Below are positions 6,174 through 12,735 of a stretch of DNA of 12,735 bases, piece by piece. Source of the stretch: G001797105 sp964528155 (GTDB lineage: Bacteria > Chloroflexota > Anaerolineae > Anaerolineales > E44-bin32); contig CAZGRL010000103.1 of NCBI GenBank assembly GCA_964528155.1, positions 1 to 12,735 of the forward strand, in the 5' to 3' direction. The translations under genes were made by a program, and so were the position numbers. Under the pieces are notes generated by a model. The model worked only from the letters and a program-made list of their open reading frames with translations. It did no database searches and was not told the origin of the DNA. The number at the start of each line of letters is the position of its first letter. Position 1 is the stretch's first letter.

Positions 6174-8435
6174 ATGTTGATCTTGCTCCCTGTTGCTGCA
6201 TTCGTCGCGATTTACATTTGCATCCTGGGCTCGAGTGCCGAGACGGATGAACCCTCGCTGGATTGGAGGCGTCCATTCTTGCTCACGGCAGCGGTCTGGG
6301 CCGGACTGTTGACGCTGGTCACAGAGTCGCTCAGCTTGCTGGCCGCCATCAATCAACTCTGGCTTTCCCTATCCTGGCTCGCCGTTCTTCTTCTGGCAAT
6401 CTGGCTGGGCGCGAGTCGCGGTTGGATGTCGTCCGCCGTTCGGCGGCTGAGGCGGGGAGTCAACCTTGGCTTCGAATGGGATGTGCGATCCATCCTGGCC
6501 GGGATGGGGATCATCATTCTCTCCTTGCTCGTTGTCGCGCTCGTGTCGCCCCCGAATAATGTGGACTCCCTGCTGTATCACATGAGCCGGGTTGTACACT
6601 GGGCCGAAGATCACAGTCTGCGGCACTACCCGACCGCCTACAATCATCAGTTGCGCAACCCGATTTGGGCCGAGACGGCGATTCTCAATCTGCGCGAGCT
6701 CTGGGGAAACGACCGACCTGCCAACTTGGTCCAATGGTTCAGTATGCTCGGCTCGCTGGTGGGCGTCTCGGCGATCGCAGCATTGCTGGGTGCGGGCCGC
6801 AGGGGGCAGATCCTGAGTGCGGTCGCTGCCCTGAGCATCCCCATGGGCCTGCTACAGGCGACAAGCACTCAGAATGACTACGTCACTGCCTTTTGGGTCG
6901 TCTGCCTGGCGTTTCTTGTCGTTCTGAGTCGAAAGCGGATCCTCGGCCGATTCGAATTCCTCGGCTTGGCTCTGGTCCTGGGGATTGGGATCCTCACGAA
7001 GGGACCCTTCTTCGTCTACGCCCTGCCTTTGATGCTTTGGTACTTCCTGCCGAGGCTCAGGCCGGGCAACACGCGCCGCCTTCTGGCTGAATCAATCCTT
7101 CTAATCCTCGTGGCCGGTGTTCTGAATGCAGGTTTCTGGACCCGCAACATCATCACCTATGGCGGTCCCTATGGGGACACCGAGTGGCTAAGAGACAACA
7201 TCGGATTTGGAATTCCTTGGATTGGATCGGGCCGCTCTGCGGCCCCTGATGCACTGGGAGTCAAGAATGCCGCGCTACGAGCAGACCAGGACACGACCGA
7301 CATCAGCCTCCCTCCAGGGGAGTTTGGCGTGGCGCCCTCTGCGAGTGCCCCAGGCCCTTCAACTGCTGAGCCGACCGACCCGAAGACATCTCATCGGCTG
7401 ACGAGCATCACCTTCCTTGACCGGGTTTCGTCCCGAGGGCTGGGGACGGCCCAAGAGAGTGTGATGTCGATCGCGATCCCGTCTTCGGCCGCGCTCCAAA
7501 GGGGAACCCAGCCTGCCGCTCCGGGGCTGACGTGGGGGATACTGGCCTGGTGGATCCCAAGGATGTCACAGACGATCGCCTGGAATCTGGTCACACCCTC
7601 AGGTGTTGCGAATGAGATGATCGCCATGGGACTTCGAGCGGTTCCGCCCTTGTTCGGACTGGGAGCGGACTTCCAGCAAGGATTGATTCAAGCGGCCTGG
7701 AATCATGAGGACACTGCCGGCAGCCCCGTTCATCTGTTGCTGGTGCCCTTGTCCCTGATCGGCCTGGTGCTCTTCTCTCGCCGCTCAAACGGGGCGCAGC
7801 CCATCTGGTATGCTCTGGTCGCACTCTCGGCGTACGGCCTCCTCCCGGTCGTGATCAGGCAAGGTAACTCCATTTGGGGGATCCGTTTCCAGCTTTCATT
7901 CTTCGTGTTGTCGGCTCCTGTAATTGGAGTCGGCCTTTCATATCACAGGGTTCGCTGGATTGGTTCGGCGGCTGCCGTTGCGCTGCTGCTGTACAGTCTC
8001 CCCTATGTCTTGCTGAACAATACTCGTCCTGTCATCGGCCTGCCGCCCTGGCCGACCCGGATCGAAAGCATCTTTGCCACCCCCCAAGAAGACATTCTGC
8101 TTGCCATTGATCCCACCTTGAGGCATTCGTACATTGAGGGAGCGAACGCGGTTGAGCAATGGGAATGCAGAAGCGTCGGTCTGCGTCTGAATTCCAACGA
8201 CCTGGAGTACGCATTCTGGTGGCTCCTCGATGCACCACAAAGTGGCGTCCGTCTCGAGACGATCTACACTTATCCCTATCTCGAACGCTATGTCGATCCG
8301 GCTTTCAAGCCCTGTGCCATCATCTGCACCATCTGCGGAGAACGTCTGCAACTCCATGGCCTACCTCGAGTTATGAATTCCGGCATAGTCTCCGTATTCG
8401 TTGGGCCGGACTACGATCCAAATAAGGGTTCCTGA
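6174..8435 (+). CDS. GT-C-like membrane glycosyltransferase, long paralogue with insertion
   Basis: A 753-residue polytopic membrane protein. Clear spans occur near residues 2-19, 35-50, 62-80, 107-125, 190-206, 236-251, 262-292, 305-320, 519-535, 544-560, 571-588 and 596-613. After the span ending at 125 comes PPNNVDSLLYHMSRVVHWA with D131, and later TSTQNDY with D235. These fit the outward-facing acidic residues of GT-C enzymes that use polyprenyl-linked sugars. The next gene is a paralogue sharing these motifs, the N-terminus (MLxLLP) and a C-terminal domain with four cysteines (C665, C714, C718, C721). Compared with it, this protein carries an extra stretch of roughly 110 residues at about 345-452, rich in Ser, Ala, Pro and Thr. 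The paralogue's matching N-terminus supports ATG 6174, although no ribosome binding site is visible. Donor and acceptor are unknown. Confidence 0.83.
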   Translation: MLILLPVAAFVAIYICILGSSAETDEPSLDWRRPFLLTAAVWAGLLTLVTESLSLLAAINQLWLSLSWLAVLLLAIWLGASRGWMSSAVRRLRRGVNLGFEWDVRSILAGMGIIILSLLVVALVSPPNNVDSLLYHMSRVVHWAEDHSLRHYPTAYNHQLRNPIWAETAILNLRELWGNDRPANLVQWFSMLGSLVGVSAIAALLGAGRRGQILSAVAALSIPMGLLQATSTQNDYVTAFWVVCLAFLVVLSRKRILGRFEFLGLALVLGIGILTKGPFFVYALPLMLWYFLPRLRPGNTRRLLAESILLILVAGVLNAGFWTRNIITYGGPYGDTEWLRDNIGFGIPWIGSGRSAAPDALGVKNAALRADQDTTDISLPPGEFGVAPSASAPGPSTAEPTDPKTSHRLTSITFLDRVSSRGLGTAQESVMSIAIPSSAALQRGTQPAAPGLTWGILAWWIPRMSQTIAWNLVTPSGVANEMIAMGLRAVPPLFGLGADFQQGLIQAAWNHEDTAGSPVHLLLVPLSLIGLVLFSRRSNGAQPIWYALVALSAYGLLPVVIRQGNSIWGIRFQLSFFVLSAPVIGVGLSYHRVRWIGSAAAVALLLYSLPYVLLNNTRPVIGLPPWPTRIESIFATPQEDILLAIDPTLRHSYIEGANAVEQWECRSVGLRLNSNDLEYAFWWLLDAPQSGVRLETIYTYPYLERYVDPAFKPCAIICTICGERLQLHGLPRVMNSGIVSVFVGPDYDPNKGS
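7206..7527 (+). other. Low-complexity insertion inside the long GT-C paralogue
   Basis: By eye alignment with the downstream paralogue, about 110 codons here have no counterpart. The encoded stretch is polar and rich in Ser, Ala, Pro and Thr, with segments such as VAPSASAPGPSTAEPTDPKT, and lacks membrane spans. It falls in a loop following a membrane span (after RNIITYGGPYG), probably extracytoplasmic. The borders are approximate. Confidence 0.5.
7229..7245 (+). repeat. Perfect short hairpin at the left edge of the insertion
   Basis: GGGCCGC-TCT-GCGGCCC is a perfect 7-bp inverted repeat with a 3-base loop, within about 25 bases of the estimated start of the insertion. It lies inside the coding sequence and keeps the frame. 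Confidence 0.5.
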
Positions 8436-8455
8436 GACCGCTCTCCGGGGAGATT

Positions 8456-8460
8456 GGAGA
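8456..8460 (+). promoter_or_regulatory. Ribosome binding site for the GTG-started paralogue
   Basis: GGAGA lies 5 bases before the GTG at 8466. This supports the non-ATG start, as does alignment of the N-terminus with the preceding paralogue. Confidence 0.5.
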
Positions 8461-8465
8461 TCTGA

Positions 8466-10379
8466 GTGCTTGCGCTCTTACCTTTCGTTGCGTTCACGTT
8501 TGTCGTTCTGGCGCTAGGAAACATCTTCCCGAGTTGGGGCTGGCGACGCACGTTCGTTCGTTGCTTCGTCGTAGTCGGGACCTACATGGTTCTCGCAAAT
8601 GAGATCCTGAGTCTCATCAATGGGATAACCAAGGTCGGTCTGGTGGTAGCCTGGTTGCTGCCGATCCTGGCAGTGTGCGTCTGGGTCATCCGCGCCCGTC
8701 AAACCGGCCGATCGATCAACTTTCCCTCCTGGCGTGTTCGTTTCACGCCGACAGAATGGCTGCTGATCGCCGGCGTGGTCGTGATCGCAGGGATCACAGC
8801 TGCGGTGGCCTGGATCGCACCGCCGAACACCTGGGACTCACTGACCTATCACATGAGCCGGGTTGCGCACTGGGCTCAGAACGCCTCCTTGCGCCCGTAT
8901 CCGACAGGGATCGAAAGGCAGAACTTCATGAGTCCTGTCGCAGAGATCGGGATGCTCCAGGTGTACGTACTCGGCAGCGGGGATCGACTCGTCAATTTCA
9001 TCGAGTGGCTCTCGATGATTGTGTCGATCGTGGCTGTCACGCTGCTCGCCAAAGACCTTGGAGCCGGTCGCCTGGGGCAGGTGTTCTCTGCCGTGTTCGT
9101 CGTCACCCTGCCGATGGGGATCGCCCAGGCTTCAAGCACGATGACCGACTATGTCGTGGCGGTGTGGGTCATCAGTGTCGCGTGTGAGGGCCTGCTGCTC
9201 GCACAAGGAGTGACGGGCAAGGCCCCGGTGATCTTCGCAAGTCTGGCTGCGGCCCTGACGATAGGATCCAAGCCGACGGGTTTCGCCTATCTGATTCCCC
9301 TGGCCGTTTTCATTGGGTTCGCCCTTTGGCGTCACCGCGGCCTGAGTGAGACTGTCAAGTGGGGTCTTGTTGCAGGCGTGATCGTCCTGATTGTGAACGC
9401 TGGATATTTCGGTCGGAACGTGGCCGTTTACGGAAGCCCACTCGGGAGGCAACGGAGCGTAGAAGGTCACTCAAACGAGATACTCGACTGGCGCGTCTTT
9501 GTCTCGAACACTCTGCGCAATGCCAGTCTGCATGCGGGAACGCCGAACCGTGAGATCAACGATTGGCTCTATCTCACCCTAGCAAAGGTTCATGTGAAGC
9601 TAGGTTTGGATCTGGCCGATCCCCGCACGTCGGTCCATCCGGACTTCCTCATCCTGGGTCCGACCACGAACGAGACGCGTGCGGGGAATCTCTACCAGGC
9701 GGTCCTGATCGTGATCGGTACGGCATTGGCGATTGTCTTCTGGCGGAAAATCGGCATGATCGCTGCGATCTATGCCGTTGTGGTGGCGCTCAGCTTCGTT
9801 GCTATCAGCGTCATGTTCAAGTTCACTGTGTTCGGGAGCCGATACCACATGGGCTTCTTCATCCTGGCCGCCCCGGTGGTAGGCTATGTGATCTGGCGGC
9901 TGCTGCCCCGCAGCCTGGTTGTCCTGATCGGGCTGGGGCTGATCATCGCCTCGAGGGAGTGGGTGCTCGGCATCAACCAACGACCGCTGATCCCCATGTC
10001 CAGAAGCGCTTCACCCAGTATCCTGCAAACCCCCAGGCTTCAAATGTATCTCGACAAGGGTCCCCTGAATGCGTATAAGACGATGACCGATGCCGTCCTC
10101 AGCGCCCAATGTTCCACGGTTGGCGTGATGATTTCCGGCAATTCGCCAGAGTATGCTCTCTGGGTCCTGTTGGGAGCTCCGCGAGATGACCTCGAGATAG
10201 AGTGGATCGTAGGAGGCACGGCATCTGCCCGCTTCGAAGACCCGGCATTCCAGCCGTGCGCCGTGATCTGCGATGGGTCTTGTGAGAAAGGCATGGAAAG
10301 CGTCCGCGACCTGCCGCTATTCCTGAATCTCTCCGGCTATCGCCTCTTCATGAAGCCTGCTACCGCAACGTTGCAGTGA
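8466..10379 (+). CDS. GT-C-like membrane glycosyltransferase, short paralogue
   Basis: A 637-residue polytopic membrane protein, clearly a tandem paralogue of the gene 30 bases upstream. Shared points in order: the N-terminus MLxLLPxxAF; PPNTWDSLTYHMSRVAHWA with D124; GAGRLGQ (199-205); PMGIAQASSTMTDY with D228; SRYHMGFFILAAPVVG (458-473); and a C-terminal domain with C549, EYALWVLLGAP (562-572), then DPAFQPCAVICDGSC with C598, C602 and C606. The aspartates in outward loops fit a GT-C mechanism using a polyprenyl-linked donor, known for ArnT-like and PMT-like enzymes. Spans are visible near 3-19, 33-50, 57-75, 99-117, 181-196, 205-218, 230-247, 255-288, 299-312, 409-426, 429-449, 461-477 and 483-496. 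The GTG start is supported by a GGAGA site and by the paralogue. The sugar transferred is unknown. Confidence 0.83.
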   Translation: MLALLPFVAFTFVVLALGNIFPSWGWRRTFVRCFVVVGTYMVLANEILSLINGITKVGLVVAWLLPILAVCVWVIRARQTGRSINFPSWRVRFTPTEWLLIAGVVVIAGITAAVAWIAPPNTWDSLTYHMSRVAHWAQNASLRPYPTGIERQNFMSPVAEIGMLQVYVLGSGDRLVNFIEWLSMIVSIVAVTLLAKDLGAGRLGQVFSAVFVVTLPMGIAQASSTMTDYVVAVWVISVACEGLLLAQGVTGKAPVIFASLAAALTIGSKPTGFAYLIPLAVFIGFALWRHRGLSETVKWGLVAGVIVLIVNAGYFGRNVAVYGSPLGRQRSVEGHSNEILDWRVFVSNTLRNASLHAGTPNREINDWLYLTLAKVHVKLGLDLADPRTSVHPDFLILGPTTNETRAGNLYQAVLIVIGTALAIVFWRKIGMIAAIYAVVVALSFVAISVMFKFTVFGSRYHMGFFILAAPVVGYVIWRLLPRSLVVLIGLGLIIASREWVLGINQRPLIPMSRSASPSILQTPRLQMYLDKGPLNAYKTMTDAVLSAQCSTVGVMISGNSPEYALWVLLGAPRDDLEIEWIVGGTASARFEDPAFQPCAVICDGSCEKGMESVRDLPLFLNLSGYRLFMKPATATLQ

Positions 10380-10426
10380 AGTATTGTGTGAACTTCTATG
10401 AGCGTCGTCTGAAGGTTCTAGCCCGG

Positions 10427-10450
10427 AAAAACCGTCCCCGGCATCCCGGT
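10427..10450 (-). terminator. Weak intrinsic terminator candidate for the minus-strand pair
   Basis: Read on the minus strand, ACCG and CGGT (10450-10447 and 10434-10431) flank a GC-rich loop that contains CCGG repeats and can refold on itself. A run of five T follows (10431-10427). The stem is short and lies about 180 bases past the stop codon, so support is weak. Confidence 0.25.
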
Positions 10451-10516
10451 CTCGCTATCGATGCTCAGGATCCAGACAGCTGCGTCCATGGCCAGCGCGC
10501 CAGGCTGCCTGTCTTC

Positions 10517-10534
10517 GGCCGGCAACGACCGGCC
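10517..10534. other. Short GC hairpin in the convergent spacer
   Basis: GGCCGG-CAACGA-CCGGCC is a perfect 6-bp inverted repeat. No T-run follows on either strand, so it is not a standard terminator, though it could slow polymerase or protect 3' ends between the converging units. Confidence 0.35.
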
Positions 10535-10628
10535 TGAGGGGATCGGGCTGTAGCTGGTCACTCCAGGTCGGCCCCAGGCGTAGACAGAAGTGTTGTGCGC
10601 TCAGTCATGTGCCAAGGCTGCCGGCGTC

Positions 10629-12041
10629 TCAAGCTCTTTCACCTCCACTCTTCATGAGCTCTTTGAATTGGCTGCCACTTGCCCAGACCACAAGGGCGGC
10701 GAAGATGATCGCCGTCTGGAATGACTCACGCGGAAACCCTCGAATGAGGTAGGCGTAGAAATCCTCGGACACGAAATACCTCAGGTAGAACAGGAGTGCC
10801 GACAGAATTCCCGTTGAGAGAACCACCACGTATCCCGAGATCAACTCCGTATCGCGGACAAGAGAAAGCTTCCGGAATCCGAAGACGGCCATGATCAGAC
10901 CGCCAGAGAATAGGAACCCCCACGTGCCCGGGTCAAAGAGGTACCTTCGCAAGTAGCCGAGGATCATCCGGAATGCATAGAGATCCAACTCCCCGCGCCG
11001 GAACGAGGCGAACATTGCATCGGCAGCTCCCATGGCTTGGCTTCCGCTAGCGCCGAAGCGGAGGTAGAAGATCAGCCAGATCCCGCCCAGTGCCGCAACG
11101 GGCAGGCAGATGTGGAGCCAATGGATCTCACCGTTCCGGCTCAGGTATCTGGCAAACAGCAGGCTTCCCAACACAACGACTGCAAAGAATATGCCCTCGA
11201 CGATCGTCCAACATGCGAGCCCGAGGAGGAGCCCTGCAATGACCTGGCCGCCGCGGCTGCCGGATGCAATCGCTTCCGCGCCGATCAGGGCTGCCAGGAC
11301 AAGATAGCAGGCCGTGGGAAGGTTGGCGTAGCCATTCGTCGCGTGTGTGAACAGGACGGGCACGGACGCCAGAAGAAGGCAACCTCCGGTCGCCCACTCC
11401 TTTGGGACTCCACGTCGCGTCCAGAAGCCATAGCATCCGAGCATCGTTGAGACCAAGAAGAGGGGGAAGATCAGCTTCGAACCGGGGAGCATGTCTCCGC
11501 TGAGCACCTTGAAAAGTGCGATCAGGAGATGAATGTTGAGTGGGTATGCCAGCGCGTGAGCCCCCCAGGACCGGGCGGCGAAGATCGACCCTTCGAGGGC
11601 GATACCATAGCCTTTGATCCCCCACATGGCGGCCGCGTCCCAGGCGGCGTAGGCCTGACCGACTGAGACGATACACTCGAAGAGGATGACAAGCCCCAGC
11701 GCTCCCACAAGGATTGCATTGGGGAGAGGCGAACGAAAGACCGAATTCTCCTCTGATACGTCCGGCCTTGATGATCCTTGTCGCCGGGCGACACGCGTTC
11801 TCAAGTGCTCCAAAACGCCAAGCGTCATCAAGAATACTGTCAAGACACTTGCCGGGGTCAAGGGCAATCCTGCCCAAGAGAGCAGGAAGAGCAAATACGT
11901 GAAGAGCCCGCCGCCCAGGGGGAAGGCGATTGCCAGGCGTGTAGCCCGTGATACGCGGCCGATGAGCAGCCGGGCAACACCCAATCCGATCGCGCTGAGG
12001 CCAGTGAGTATGGCCAGGTCTTCAACCAGCGATATGATCAT
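10629..12041 (-). CDS. GT-C-like polytopic membrane protein lacking an exported C-terminal domain
   Basis: A 470-residue membrane protein with about ten to twelve spans, including segments near 5-27, 36-56, 62-76, 109-127, 168-182, 190-206, 218-231, 242-259, 266-296, 309-326, 374-388, 402-420 and 442-454. The motif AWDAAAMWGIKGY (133-145) places D135 just after a span, as in GT-C glycosyltransferases. YPLNIHLLIALF (166-177), TNGYANLP (235-242) and WTIVEG (278-283) are further landmarks of an O-antigen or GT39-like membrane family. Unlike the three + strand GT-C-like proteins it ends a few residues after the last span, with no soluble domain. The upstream gene on the same strand, 18 bases away, encodes a single-span protein with a small exported domain that may supply it. 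The ATG at 12041 has only a weak ribosome binding site, suggesting translational coupling. Substrate unknown. Confidence 0.8.
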   Translation of the reverse strand: MIISLVEDLAILTGLSAIGLGVARLLIGRVSRATRLAIAFPLGGGLFTYLLFLLSWAGLPLTPASVLTVFLMTLGVLEHLRTRVARRQGSSRPDVSEENSVFRSPLPNAILVGALGLVILFECIVSVGQAYAAWDAAAMWGIKGYGIALEGSIFAARSWGAHALAYPLNIHLLIALFKVLSGDMLPGSKLIFPLFLVSTMLGCYGFWTRRGVPKEWATGGCLLLASVPVLFTHATNGYANLPTACYLVLAALIGAEAIASGSRGGQVIAGLLLGLACWTIVEGIFFAVVVLGSLLFARYLSRNGEIHWLHICLPVAALGGIWLIFYLRFGASGSQAMGAADAMFASFRRGELDLYAFRMILGYLRRYLFDPGTWGFLFSGGLIMAVFGFRKLSLVRDTELISGYVVVLSTGILSALLFYLRYFVSEDFYAYLIRGFPRESFQTAIIFAALVVWASGSQFKELMKSGGERA

Positions 12042-12059
12042 CTCGGCATACGCATCTGT

Positions 12060-12521
12060 TCAGCGGGGCGCGAATACCCCCATGTCGTCTCTGTAGGGGA
12101 TGAACCGCAGCTTCTCCGAGGCCAGCGCTCGTGGGGGGAAATCCGGGAGGGCCATGATGTATGTCTTTGCTCCCCCTATTCGTCGGACGCAGGCTTCGAC
12201 CTCGTCATGGCCACAGTTCTGGATATCTCGAGGAAACAGGTAGTATTGCATATAGCCCACATGGGCGAATGGTCGTTGTGGAATGTTCGGTGGGAGGATC
12301 AACCTGCCGTCCTCCGGTACCTGCTGTCGCAGAAACCCCACGAAACCCGCGACGTCACCGGGCTGGAGCAGAGCAGAGCGCTCCCAGTCTGCTTTGAACC
12401 GCAGGTCCCAGAGGCGTCTGGCGATGGGCATGCCCCGCCCGACGATCGTCAGCCGCAATTGGAGCATCAGTACAACCAGAAACGTGGCCATCGCAAGGAT
12501 ACCGAGAATCGACCGACGCAC
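12060..12521 (-). CDS. Single-span protein with exported domain, partner of the GT-C-like core
   Basis: A 153-residue protein I do not recognise by name. Residues 5-27 form an N-terminal membrane anchor or uncleaved signal, followed by about 125 residues likely on the outer face. That part includes VGFLRQQVPEDGRLILPP, then YMQYYLFPRDIQNC and two Cys (in QNC and ACVRR). It ends in YRDDMGVFAPR. The pattern of a helix, PxDGRLxxxP, then YLFPR resembles the soluble C-terminal domains of membrane glycosyltransferases, here encoded separately. The GTG start at 12521 is supported by AGGAGG (12531-12526 on the minus strand), 4 bases upstream. It heads a two-gene unit with the GT-C-like core. Its role as a detached exported domain is inference. 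Confidence 0.75.
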   Translation of the reverse strand: MRRSILGILAMATFLVVLMLQLRLTIVGRGMPIARRLWDLRFKADWERSALLQPGDVAGFVGFLRQQVPEDGRLILPPNIPQRPFAHVGYMQYYLFPRDIQNCGHDEVEACVRRIGGAKTYIMALPDFPPRALASEKLRFIPYRDDMGVFAPR

Positions 12522-12525
12522 CCTT

Positions 12526-12531
12526 CCTCCT
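12526..12531 (-). promoter_or_regulatory. Ribosome binding site fixing the GTG start of the single-span protein
   Basis: AGGAGG on the minus strand lies 4 bases before the GTG at 12521. It is the strongest such site in the upstream region. Confidence 0.75.
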
Positions 12532-12643
12532 GTCCCAAGACCGACTGGATCGCTCTTGAGGGTTGCTCACCTCCCTCGGCGGCCTCATCTCTGAAATGAG
12601 TGAGAGGGGTATTCCATTCTGCACTTCTGGGTGGTTGTGGGAA

Positions 12644-12671
12644 ATCATACCGCAGATCAGCTGGATGACGA
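12644..12671 (-). promoter_or_regulatory. Possible promoter of the minus-strand pair
   Basis: On the minus strand, TATGAT (12649-12644) is a good -10 match. A poor -35 match, TCGTCA (12671-12666), lies 16 bases upstream. The leader to the GTG would be about 115 bases. Confidence 0.3.
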
Positions 12672-12708
12672 GCCGCGCGACGGGAGGGGGCGGAGGCTCA
12701 CCTTGGGT

Positions 12709-12714
12709 TAGAAT
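12709..12714 (+). promoter_or_regulatory. Possible -10 element reading out of the window
   Basis: TAGAAT within GGGTTAGAAT resembles the GAGTTACAAT found at 2515-2524. No clear -35 is present. It may serve a + strand gene that begins beyond the window's right edge. Confidence 0.25.
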
Positions 12715-12735
12715 AGTTCGCCGGAGCTCTCAGGG

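Larger units (their letters stand above)
10380..10628. other. Spacer between convergent genes
   Basis: These 249 bases separate the end of the + strand series from the end of the minus-strand pair. I see no convincing gene, tRNA or repeat family. They hold one perfect 6-bp hairpin (10517-10534) and a weak minus-strand terminator candidate (10427-10450). Confidence 0.6.

Noticed and set aside
10517..10534. Hairpin as a terminator for the + strand series
   Set aside because: No T-run follows the stem on either strand, so it was kept only as a plain hairpin.
11128..11877. A 249-codon alternate minus-strand frame inside the GT-C-like core gene
   Set aside because: It overlaps a well-supported membrane protein frame on the same strand and its translation is Arg/Pro-rich without motifs.
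12355..12648. A 97-codon minus-strand frame overlapping the start of the single-span protein
   Set aside because: Its translation lacks motifs, and the overlapping 153-codon frame has a strong ribosome binding site and a membrane anchor.

Overview
The window is a GC-rich, gene-dense bacterial segment of nine supported protein genes. No RNA gene, CRISPR array or mobile element was seen. Its content is that of a cell-surface polysaccharide or glycolipid locus. The many large polytopic GT-C-like membrane proteins and the strong AGGAGG-type ribosome binding sites recall environmental Chloroflexota-like genomes. No phylogenetic marker is present, so that placement is only a weak guess.

Layout. 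Seven genes run on the + strand with short gaps and one overlap, probably as one or two transcription units. They are: a GT-C-like membrane protein (from 3, perhaps cut at its 5' end); a CMP-sugar synthetase of the acylneuraminate cytidylyltransferase family (1776-2480); a 78-residue membrane protein with a DPGSGS motif (2554-2790); a methyltransferase with a kinase-like N-terminal half whose start overlaps the small gene's stop (2783-4183); a 2-hydroxyacid dehydrogenase like phosphoglycerate dehydrogenase (about 4389-5354); a short-chain dehydrogenase (5394-6143); and two tandem paralogous GT-C-like membrane proteins (6174-8435 and 8466-10379). A 249-base spacer separates these from two convergent minus-strand genes: a GT-C-like membrane core (10629-12041) and, upstream of it, a single-span protein with a small exported domain (12060-12521). 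The last 214 bases hold weak promoter-like signals only.

How the genes may work together (inference). The cytidylyltransferase, hydroxyacid dehydrogenase and SDR look like enzymes making or activating an acidic sugar. No sugar-acid synthase of NeuB or KdsA type is present here. The four polytopic proteins resemble lipid-linked-sugar glycosyltransferases that act at the outer face of the membrane. The small DPGSGS protein and the kinase-like/methyltransferase protein may modify or help assemble the glycan.

Points most worth a second look: kinase catalytic-loop residues fused to a methyltransferase; a four-cysteine exported domain shared by the tandem paralogues; an insertion of about 110 residues in one of them; a GT-C core that appears split from its exported domain; and the orphan CMP-sugar gene set.
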